A DNA stretch of 5,002 nucleotides from Deltaproteobacteria bacterium (GTDB taxonomy: Bacteria; Desulfobacterota; Desulfovibrionia; Desulfovibrionales; Desulfovibrionaceae): the NCBI GenBank assembly GCA_020861205.1, contig JAJBSY010000309.1, positions 1 through 5,002 on the forward strand, in the 5' to 3' direction. The stretch's first letter is position 1, and the number at the start of each line of letters is the position of its first letter. The notes under the pieces were generated by a model. It had not been told where the DNA came from, ran no database searches, and was given only the letters and a program-made list of their open reading frames with translations. The position numbers and the translations under genes are program-made. Shown one piece after another: positions 1-4,673 of the stretch.

Positions 1-412
1 CGTTATCCCGCCCTCTTTTTCCCAAAAATTCTGTCTCCCCCGCTACCCCGGATCATCCCGGCCACCATCCATTTGGCGACGCGACCCCTCACGGGTGACC
101 GAAAGTCTTGAAGCGAACCGGATGGTTCACCGGGCGTATCCGGCGACAATGTGGCGGATGGTTCCGGCTCATTCGGCGGCCCGGTACCGGTCCAAGTGGG
201 CATGGCGAACGCGCATCCGCAGTCAAGGGTTGCCGCGAAATTTGCTCCCGCCCTCACGGAACGGCCCTGTCCGAACAACTTCCATCTGGCTTTATTCACC
301 CGTTTCACGTATGTTCCTGCCAGACGTCTTTCCGGCGCGCCAAGTGGACGCGTCCTGCAGACCCCCTCGAAATGGGGCGCCCGCGCAAACTTCCGCACAG
401 CAGGAGGCTGCC
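1..412. other. Gene-free leader upstream of the PLP enzyme
   Basis: No convincing coding region is seen on either strand. Open frames here translate to Arg/Pro/Ser-rich low-complexity sequence with no family resemblance, and none has a good ribosome binding site. The first 60 bases are pyrimidine-rich. Small dyads are visible: GAACC-ggat-GGTTC at 115-128, the 10-bp palindrome CCGGTACCGG at 181-190, and a CCCC/GGGG hairpin near 363-377. A weak promoter-like TATGTT lies at 310-315, but the best-placed -35 (TGGCTT, 287-292) is a poor match. No known riboswitch core was recognised. The promoter of the downstream operon probably lies here but cannot be fixed by eye. Confidence 0.5.
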
Positions 413-1456
413 ATGCTCTATAAGGATGTACTGCGCTTCATCGCGACCCAACCACGGCTCCAACTTGAAACGTGGCCCACGCCTATGATGCCCATGGACG
501 GTCTGCGCCGGGCCCTCGCGGCGGAGGGACCCTGTCCCAAGCTGTGGGTCAAGCGGGAAGACATGACGTCCTACGGCCTCGGCGGCGACAAAATCCGGCG
601 GCTGGAGTTCGCCTTCGCAAAGGTCCGGGAAGCGGGCGCCGACGTCGTCATTATTTCCGGCGGCATCCATTCGAACACCATCCTCCAGGTTTCCGCGGTA
701 TGCGCAAGGCTCGGGCTGGAATGCGAGGTTTTCGTCACCCGGGCCAAATCGGTCACTCCCGAAGACGAAAACGACGCCGTGAACGTCATGGTCTGTCTGT
801 TGCACGGAGCGCGCGTGCACCTGATGGGCACGCTGGAAATTCCGGAGCAGGTCACAAGCGACCGCGCGGACGAGCTGCGGGCGGAAGGGCGCAGGCCGTT
901 CCTTATCGAGCCGGGCGGAACGTCCCCGTACTCCACCTTCGGCGCCATTCTCTGCCTTGAGGAACTGCTGGAACAAATACGGGAAAAGGGCTTCACGCCC
1001 ACCGCCATAGTCGCGCCCACCGGCTGGTGCGGCAACGCCGCGGGCTTCCTTATCGGGCTGACCCTGCTGGCCGCCTCCGGCGGTCCTTCCATCCCGCTGT
1101 ATGTTTTTGACACGTTCGGCAAAGATGCCGCCGTTCCCGCCCGCAAACGCATCATGAACATAGTGACCGAGTGCTGGAAGCTTCTGGGGCTTTCCGGTAA
1201 ATGCGACGACTCGCTTTTGTACCTCTCCACAGATTTCGCTGGCCAGGGGGTTTCCCATCCGGACGCGCGCGCCGTGGAAGCCATCCGTTTTCTGGGCTGC
1301 AAGGAGGGGCTGCTGCTCGATCCGAGCTATACCGGCAAATGCATGGCCGGGCTGCTCCACATGATCCGGAACAAGGTCTTCACCCAGAAGGACAACGTCG
1401 TTTATCTGCACCCGGGGGGGATGCCCGCCATGTTCGCCATGCGGCGCATTCTCTAG
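413..1456 (+). CDS. PLP-dependent lyase/deaminase, D-cysteine desulfhydrase / ACC deaminase family, divergent
   Basis: A 347-aa cytosolic enzyme of the fold-type II PLP family that holds D-cysteine desulfhydrase, 1-aminocyclopropane-1-carboxylate deaminase and L-cysteate sulfo-lyase. Seen: KREDMTSYGLGGDKIRRLEF (residues 47-66), with Lys60 as the predicted PLP Schiff-base lysine; SGGIHSNTILQ (82-92), equivalent to the family's (G/A)xIQSNxxRQ substrate/cofactor loop; DPSYTGKCMAGL (303-314), with Tyr306 at the family's active-site tyrosine; and the C-terminal HPGGMPAMFA (333-342), equivalent to HTGGxPALFA. Length is normal for the family. The ATG at 413 was chosen because AGGAGG (402-407) precedes it by 5 nt and family homology begins just after it; the frame is open further upstream but reads nonsense. 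Odd points: GGDK replaces GGNK, T89 replaces the usual His or Gln after SN, and the glycine/serine phosphate loop (SGSxGT in relatives) reads TGWCGN (203-208). The family is therefore sure but the substrate is not. It probably forms an operon with the Dabb gene 42 bp downstream. Confidence 0.9.
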   Translation: MLYKDVLRFIATQPRLQLETWPTPMMPMDGLRRALAAEGPCPKLWVKREDMTSYGLGGDKIRRLEFAFAKVREAGADVVIISGGIHSNTILQVSAVCARLGLECEVFVTRAKSVTPEDENDAVNVMVCLLHGARVHLMGTLEIPEQVTSDRADELRAEGRRPFLIEPGGTSPYSTFGAILCLEELLEQIREKGFTPTAIVAPTGWCGNAAGFLIGLTLLAASGGPSIPLYVFDTFGKDAAVPARKRIMNIVTECWKLLGLSGKCDDSLLYLSTDFAGQGVSHPDARAVEAIRFLGCKEGLLLDPSYTGKCMAGLLHMIRNKVFTQKDNVVYLHPGGMPAMFAMRRIL

Positions 1457-1498
1457 CAACCATCCGACTGCCTGTTGGAAGAACAAAGGAGAAAGACA

Positions 1499-1801
1499 AT
1501 GGTACACCACATCGTAATCTGGCGCCTGAAAAAACAGTTCTCTGCCGAAGAGCGCGCCAAGGCCCTGAGCACGCTCATGCGGGAGGCTGAAACGCTGAAA
1601 GGCATAGGCGGGGTCACCAGCTTCACCCTGACGACCAAAATACATCCCCGGACCAACATCGAAGGGGACATCCTCCTGCACAGCTCCCACGCCAGCCAGG
1701 CCGACCTGGATACCTACTACGACCACCCCGTGCATACGTCCTTTGTGGAACGCATCCAGCCGTATATCGATTCACGCGACCGCATCGACTTCGAGGCCTG
1801 A
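1499..1801 (+). CDS. Dabb (stress-responsive alpha/beta barrel) domain protein
   Basis: A 100-aa single-domain protein of the Dabb family (dimeric alpha-beta barrel, ferredoxin-like fold). Seen: the N-terminal beta strand MVHHIVIWRLK (1-11) matches the family's M(I/V)xHxVxFxLK start. A charged helix follows (FSAEERAKALSTLMREAETL), and near the C-terminus DLDTYYDHPVHTSFVERIQPY is the family's typical (Y)xxHPxHxxF segment, ending in a short strand with Asp-Phe-Glu-Ala. Length is usual for a lone Dabb protein. The ATG at 1499 follows AAAGGAG (1485-1491) by 7 nt; an in-frame ATG at 1475 lacks a ribosome binding site. Family members are dimers that bind small molecules; some are cyclases or stress proteins, but most have no known activity. 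It sits 42 bp behind the PLP enzyme and ends just before a strong inverted repeat, so it is likely the last gene of that operon and may act on the same substrate (inference). Confidence 0.88.
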   Translation: MVHHIVIWRLKKQFSAEERAKALSTLMREAETLKGIGGVTSFTLTTKIHPRTNIEGDILLHSSHASQADLDTYYDHPVHTSFVERIQPYIDSRDRIDFEA

Positions 1802-1815
1802 GGCCGGGAAAAAGA

Positions 1816-1864
1816 ATGCGGACAGACAAAAGCCCCTTTGTAAGGGGCTTTTGTCTGTCCGCAT
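1816..1864. terminator. Perfect 23-bp inverted repeat, bidirectional terminator
   Basis: Arms at 1816-1838 and 1842-1864 are perfectly complementary around a 3-nt loop (TGT). The core is GCCCCTT-TGT-AAGGGGC, flanked by AAAA on the left and TTTT on the right, so each strand yields a GC-rich hairpin followed by a U-run. It lies 14 bp after the Dabb stop and 38 bp from the rubrerythrin stop on the opposite strand, where a shared terminator is expected. Unusually, pairing continues beyond the A/T tracts for another 12 bp (ATGCGGACAGAC and its complement). Confidence 0.9.
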
Positions 1865-1902
1865 CGCGGATCGCGCCTACCCTACCGCTCGGCGTTGCGG
1901 GT

Positions 1903-2454
1903 CTAGAACGGCATAAACATGTCGCTCTTCACCTTGCATACCGGACAGGGATCGGGATGTTCCCCGATGTGCGTGAAGCCGCAAACGGGACAGATATATA
2001 TCTTGTCATTGCCGATGGGCATGTCCTGGCTTTTCAAGGCATATTCACGCGCCTGGGAAAACATGTTCACATGGATTTTTTCCGCTTCCAGGGCATAATG
2101 GAAGGACCGCATCGCGTCCTTTTCTCCCTGGAATTCCGCAGTGTTGAAGTATACGGGGTACATCTGTTCCACTTCGCCGCGTTCGCCTTCTATGGCCCAT
2201 ACAAGGTTTTCGGCCACATCCTTAAGGCCGAACTCGCCGCCCGCCGGGACCGTGAACCCGCCGGTCGCGTCCTTGAGCACGGTGAAGTGGTTTTTGGCGT
2301 GCACGAACTCCGCGTGCGCGATGGCCTGGTAAAGCCGCCCGATGTTGGGAAACTTGTTCTTGGCCGCATGTTCGCCCCATACCAGATACCGCATGTGGGC
2401 CATGGATTCGCCCCCATACGCGCTCCGCAAAAAGTCGGCTGTCATCCCGTTCAT
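1903..2454 (-). CDS. rbr: Rubrerythrin
   Basis: A 183-aa cytosolic non-heme iron protein that reduces hydrogen peroxide to water in anaerobes, taking electrons through its own rubredoxin centre. Seen: an N-terminal ferritin-like four-helix diiron domain (about 4-140) with Glu16 in the first helix, E49-F-V-H52 in the second, a GERGE pair (Glu91, Glu94) in the third and ALEAEKIH (121-128; Glu125, His128) in the fourth. A C-terminal rubredoxin-type domain follows, with CPVC (155-158) and CPVC (170-173) supplying the four Fe(SCys)4 ligands. Spacing between the cysteine pairs is short, as usual in rubrerythrins rather than free rubredoxins. The ATG at 2454 was chosen because GAGGAG (2462-2467) lies 7 nt upstream; ATG at codon 4 is an alternative. 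The gene is monocistronic, convergent with the Dabb operon and divergent from the SDR operon. No partner reductase is in the window. Confidence 0.96.
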   Translation of the reverse strand: MNGMTADFLRSAYGGESMAHMRYLVWGEHAAKNKFPNIGRLYQAIAHAEFVHAKNHFTVLKDATGGFTVPAGGEFGLKDVAENLVWAIEGERGEVEQMYPVYFNTAEFQGEKDAMRSFHYALEAEKIHVNMFSQAREYALKSQDMPIGNDKIYICPVCGFTHIGEHPDPCPVCKVKSDMFMPF

Positions 2455-2519
2455 ATCGTTTCTCCTCGTATTAAGGGTTGTCGGCGTTCGCCCCCAAAAG
2501 GGTGTTGCGAATACATTCA

Positions 2520-2547
2520 GCTATAGCATAAAAACAGTTTTCATCAA
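2520..2547 (-). promoter_or_regulatory. Predicted sigma70-type promoter of rubrerythrin
   Basis: Reading the minus strand, TTGATG (2542-2547) and TATAGC (2520-2525) are separated by 16 bp and give a start near 2513, about 60 nt before the rubrerythrin ATG. The spacer holds a small palindrome, AAAAC-T-GTTTT (2531-2541), which could be an operator for a peroxide or redox regulator. It does not match a PerR/Fur box convincingly. The area is markedly AT-richer than its surroundings. Confidence 0.5.
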
Positions 2548-2705
2548 TACCGCCGAAACTCGGGTGCGGTCCGGTTCGACCCCGCGCCCGTTCCTCGCGG
2601 CGGCCCGTGGCACGGCAAGCGTTTTTCGGGCGGTCTTGCCGAGGTCCGGCGATGGCGCCGAAAACCGCTCAAGGAAGAATCGCACCCGTGACGTTCCGCC
2701 ACCGC

Positions 2706-2734
2706 TTACTGAAAAGCATCGCCCGAGGTATAGC
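2706..2734 (+). promoter_or_regulatory. Weak candidate promoter for the SDR-aldolase operon
   Basis: TTACTG (2706-2711) and TATAGC (2729-2734) are separated by exactly 17 bp and point at the SDR gene, giving a start near 2741 and a leader of about 100 nt. The -10 is fair, but the -35 matches consensus at only two positions. It is the best spaced pair seen in this interval. Confidence 0.25.
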
Positions 2735-2735
2735 C

Positions 2736-2813
2736 ATGAGAATAATGCGCGGAATGCATACCGCGATGTTTTTTACGGTTCCCCTTTCGGCCGACTCCTT
2801 GTACCGTAGCTGA
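2736..2813 (+). CDS. Possible 25-aa leader ORF upstream of the SDR gene
   Basis: A short frame starts with ATG at 2736, preceded by GAGG (2725-2728) at 7 nt, and ends with TGA at 2811-2813, 26 bp before the SDR start. The peptide begins MRIMRGMHTAMFFTV and ends in LYRS: a basic N-terminus with a short hydrophobic middle, too short to be a clear membrane segment. No homology is recognised. It could be a leader peptide coupled to SDR translation, or chance. It is incompatible with use of the promoter at 2706-2734, whose transcript would start inside it. Confidence 0.15.
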   Translation: MRIMRGMHTAMFFTVPLSADSLYRS

Positions 2814-2838
2814 AACGGGTGGACAAAAGGATTGACCC

Positions 2839-3624
2839 ATGCAGTTTACAGGCAAAACGTGCGTCGTTACGGGCGGCGCGAACGGTATCGGCCGCCGCAT
2901 CGTGGAACGCTTCGCCGCGGCGGGCGCGTCCGTCGCGTTCATCGACAAGGACGGCCCGTCCGGCAACGCGCTGGCGGAAAAACTCGGCGGCCGGGTGTAT
3001 TTCATGGAAGGCGATATCGCGGACGAGCATGTTTTGCCCGTCTTCGCGGAGGCCGTGGCCGGCCGGTTCGGCCTTGTCCACTCCCTCGTCAATAACGCCT
3101 GCGAAGGCCGGAAAGGCATCCTTTCCGGATGTGGGTACGACGATTTCCTCGCCGTGCTGCGGCTCGGCGTCGCGGCACCGTACATGCTGGCATCCCTGTT
3201 TTTCAATCGTTTCGCGCCCGGAGCCGCCATCGTGAACATCGCCTCCACCAGGGCCTTCATGTCCCAGGCGGATACGGAGAGTTACGCCGCGGCCAAGGGC
3301 GGCATTGTCGCGCTGACCCACGCCCTCAGCCTCAGCCTGGCCGGGAAAGTCCGGGTCAACGCCGTCAGCCCCGGGTGGATAGACACGGCCGCGTTCCAGG
3401 GATCTCCCCGGAACGGCGAGGCGCCCGGCGAACCGGACAGGCGGCAGCATCCGGTCGGCAGAATCGGGGTTCCCGACGACATCGCCGCCATGGTTCTGTT
3501 TCTCTGCGGCGACGAGGCCGGGTTCATCACCGGGCAGAACGTCATCGTGGACGGGGGCATGACCCGCCAGATGATCTACCACGGCGACGACGGCTGGACA
3601 TACGCCCCGCCGCGCAATACGTGA
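2839..3624 (+). CDS. Short-chain dehydrogenase/reductase (classical SDR), probably NAD-dependent
   Basis: A 261-aa cytosolic oxidoreductase with a Rossmann fold. Seen: nucleotide loop TGGANGIG (11-18); acidic Asp36 at the end of strand 2 (FIDKD), which favours NAD(H) over NADP(H); D59 in the GDI motif; NNAC (85-88) in place of the usual NNAG; catalytic Ser136 (IVNIAST), Tyr149 and Lys153 (YAAAK); then VRVNAVSPGWIDT (171-183) and the C-terminal GQNVIVDGG dinucleotide-fold ending. At the position of the fourth catalytic residue (Asn in VNLxGP), the sequence is RLGVAAP with Gly110, so the canonical tetrad looks altered. Length is normal. The ATG at 2839 follows AAAAGGA (2825-2831) by 7 nt. It is followed after 39 bp by a class II aldolase, so it likely oxidises a hydroxy group of a sugar-like substrate that the aldolase then cleaves, or the reverse order. 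The exact substrate cannot be read. Confidence 0.93.
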   Translation: MQFTGKTCVVTGGANGIGRRIVERFAAAGASVAFIDKDGPSGNALAEKLGGRVYFMEGDIADEHVLPVFAEAVAGRFGLVHSLVNNACEGRKGILSGCGYDDFLAVLRLGVAAPYMLASLFFNRFAPGAAIVNIASTRAFMSQADTESYAAAKGGIVALTHALSLSLAGKVRVNAVSPGWIDTAAFQGSPRNGEAPGEPDRRQHPVGRIGVPDDIAAMVLFLCGDEAGFITGQNVIVDGGMTRQMIYHGDDGWTYAPPRNT

Positions 3625-3663
3625 TGCCCGGGCCGGCCGGGAAAAGACCGTAAAGGAGTTTTC

Positions 3664-4326
3664 ATGTCCGGATCATTGCGGGAAGCTGAAAATGCCGTGC
3701 TCTGGGGATGCAAGGCCATGTGCGCCAGGGGGTACGTTCTCGGGACGGCCGGCAACATCAGCGCGCGGGTGGCCGGTGAGGATCTCGTTGTCATCACCCC
3801 CACATCCCTTCCTTACGAAGACCTGACGGCGGACGACCTTGCGGTTCTGACCATGGAAGGGAAGTCCGCGAAAGACGGCCGCAAGCCGTCGATCGAGTAC
3901 GGTATGCACCTTCGCATACTGCTCGCCCGGCCGGACGTGCGGTGTATCGTCCACACCCATTCCAAGTTCGCCACGGCGGTCAGCGCCATGCAGGACGTGG
4001 ATGCCGTGCCGGTTCTCGACATTGAAACCGCCATGTATGTCGGCGGCGACATTCCCATCGCCCCTTTCGCCCCGCCCGGAACGGAAGCATTGGCGCGCGG
4101 CGCGGCGGAAGCGATACGGGATCGCGCCGGGGTGCTGCTGGAAGGACATGGAGCCCTCGGAGTCGGGAAAACCATGCGGGACGCAATGGTCGCCAGCGAC
4201 AACATAGAACGCTGCTGCGAGATGTTCTGCATCATCAGGGCGGCTGGGAAAATCAAGCCGCTCCCACCGGAGCCGCTGAAAAACCTGTGTGATTGGTCCC
4301 GGAAAAACAGGGGGATCGCGCCCTGA
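3664..4326 (+). CDS. Class II aldolase/adducin family protein (fuculose-phosphate aldolase-like)
   Basis: A 220-aa zinc-dependent cytosolic aldolase or epimerase of the FucA/AraD family. Seen: GTAGNIS (27-33), the phosphate-binding loop; ITPTS (44-48), the second substrate-binding segment; PSIEYGMH (75-82), with Glu78 at the position of the catalytic acid; VHTHS (96-100), with zinc ligands His97 and His99; and EGHGALG (160-166), with the third ligand His162. All key residues are intact and the length matches FucA (about 215 aa). Family members cleave or form C-C bonds in phosphorylated deoxy-sugars, ribulose phosphate or four-carbon sugar-acid phosphates; epimerases share the fold, so the substrate stays open. 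AAGGAG (3653-3658) lies 5 nt before the ATG. The 39-bp gap after the SDR gene implies co-transcription. No kinase or transporter accompanies the pair inside the window. Confidence 0.93.
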   Translation: MSGSLREAENAVLWGCKAMCARGYVLGTAGNISARVAGEDLVVITPTSLPYEDLTADDLAVLTMEGKSAKDGRKPSIEYGMHLRILLARPDVRCIVHTHSKFATAVSAMQDVDAVPVLDIETAMYVGGDIPIAPFAPPGTEALARGAAEAIRDRAGVLLEGHGALGVGKTMRDAMVASDNIERCCEMFCIIRAAGKIKPLPPEPLKNLCDWSRKNRGIAP

Positions 4327-4334
4327 AGAAAAAA

Positions 4335-4380
4335 ATGCGGGGCCGCTACTGTAACACCCGGCAGGGCATGGAAATTTTTT
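4335..4380 (+). terminator. Possible weak terminator after the aldolase gene
   Basis: Starting 9 bp past the aldolase stop, ATGC (4335-4338) can pair with GCAT (4366-4369), and inside it GCCG (4342-4345) pairs with CGGC (4359-4362) around a 13-nt loop. A run of six T follows at 4375-4380. The stem is short and interrupted, so only the position and the T-run support this call. Confidence 0.3.
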
Positions 4381-4440
4381 ACAAAAAACATCTTTTTCGT
4401 CGGAAAATGTGCGTAAAACGCCTTGCAAAGTGCTTTCCCC

Positions 4441-4481
4441 GTTCCTTTTATACGAACTCTTGGTTCTTTTTTACGAACCAA
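4441..4481. promoter_or_regulatory. Tandem GTTC...GAAC dyads, candidate operator pair
   Basis: Two related dyads lie side by side: GTTCCTTTTATACGAAC (4441-4457) and GTTCTTTTTTACGAAC (4463-4478). The second extends to a 7-bp arm, TTGGTTC/GAACCAA (4460-4481). The shared TACGAAC elements are 21 bp apart, two helical turns, so a dimer pair could bind on one face. They end 12 bp upstream of the TTGACA at 4493, a position suited to an activator, or to a repressor of an alternative upstream start (TTGCAA 4423-4428 with TTTATA 4447-4452). The second dyad could also be a transcript hairpin. Confidence 0.4.
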
Positions 4482-4492
4482 ATGCGGAAGTG

Positions 4493-4521
4493 TTGACAGA
4501 AAGATCCAGGTTTTCTATGTA
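4493..4521 (+). promoter_or_regulatory. Predicted sigma70 promoter of the candidate small RNA
   Basis: A perfect TTGACA (4493-4498), a 17-bp spacer and TATGTA (4516-4521) predict a start near 4528. The -10 is only half-matching, but the spacing and the -35 are ideal, and AT-rich sequence with dyads lies upstream. No protein gene follows on this strand within the window. Confidence 0.5.
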
Positions 4522-4527
4522 GGTATT

Positions 4528-4673
4528 GAAGGCTCCCTCCTGCTACTACAGGAAAGGAACCGGGTGGCGTCACGGTGTTTGCGGCGGAAAAGTCACACCG
4601 CCGCATCCTCACGAGACCGTTGACGCGGTTCATGGCAAAGGGCTTACAGTGCAGACTGTAAGCCCCTTAATTT
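4528..4673 (+). ncRNA. Candidate structured small RNA (about 146 nt), family not recognised
   Basis: Three successive foldable elements lie between a promoter and a terminator-like hairpin. Hairpin 1 (4531-4561): TCCTG-ctacta-CAGGA extended by TCC/GGA and GG/CC with small internal loops. Hairpin 2 (4567-4626): base stem GCGTCA/TGACGC plus CGGT/ACCG with one bulged T (4620), enclosing an inner stem GCGGCGG (4581-4587) with CCGCCGC (4598-4604) around a 10-nt loop. Hairpin 3 is the terminator at 4640-4665. An alternative pairing, CGGTGT (4573-4578) with ACACCG (4595-4600), competes with the inner stem. Sequence signatures of 6S, SRP RNA, tmRNA and the common riboswitches I know are absent. No + strand gene follows for at least 330 bp, so a stand-alone regulatory RNA is likelier than a riboswitch. 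Ends are predictions and expression is unproven. Confidence 0.45.
4640..4673 (+). terminator. Terminator-like 11-bp hairpin
   Basis: GGGCTTACAGT (4640-4650) pairs perfectly with ACTGTAAGCCC (4655-4665) around the loop GCAG, followed by CTTAATTT. The tail is a broken U-run on the plus strand. On the minus strand the tail is only CCCTTTGCC, so plus-strand termination is favoured. It would close the candidate small RNA. Confidence 0.6.

Larger units (their letters stand above)
2548..2838. other. Divergent intergenic region between rubrerythrin and the SDR operon
   Basis: This stretch has no recognised gene. It contains two adjacent stem-loops: CGGCAAG (2613-2619) with CTTGCCG (2635-2641) around a 15-nt loop containing TTTTT, and CGGCG-atgg-CGCCG (2647-2660). 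A GGTTCGACC motif at 2573-2581 resembles a tRNA T-arm, but no acceptor or anticodon arms surround it. The part nearest the SDR gene is AT-richer and holds the weak promoter and mini-ORF listed separately. Confidence 0.45.

Noticed and set aside
3..398. 131-codon open frame on the minus strand
   Set aside because: Arg/Gly/Pro-rich composition with no recognisable motif and no ribosome binding site; typical of chance open frames in GC-rich DNA.
95..412. N-terminal extension of the PLP enzyme frame by 106 codons
   Set aside because: The extension has no family similarity, while ATG 413 has an ideal AGGAGG at 5 nt and gives the normal family length.
305..1735. 476-codon open frame on the minus strand opposite the PLP enzyme
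   Set aside because: It is the antisense shadow of a gene with clear motifs; its translation shows no domain.
1816..2526. 236-codon plus-strand frame opposite rubrerythrin
   Set aside because: It begins inside the terminator repeat and mirrors the rubrerythrin gene, whose diiron and cysteine motifs are unambiguous.
2571..2585. tRNA-like GGTTCGACC T-arm motif
   Set aside because: No matching acceptor stem, anticodon arm or D-arm at proper distances on either side.
4632..4661. Nine-codon ORF (ATG to TAA) running into the terminator hairpin
   Set aside because: No Shine-Dalgarno sequence upstream, and it overlaps the hairpin arms, which explain the sequence better.
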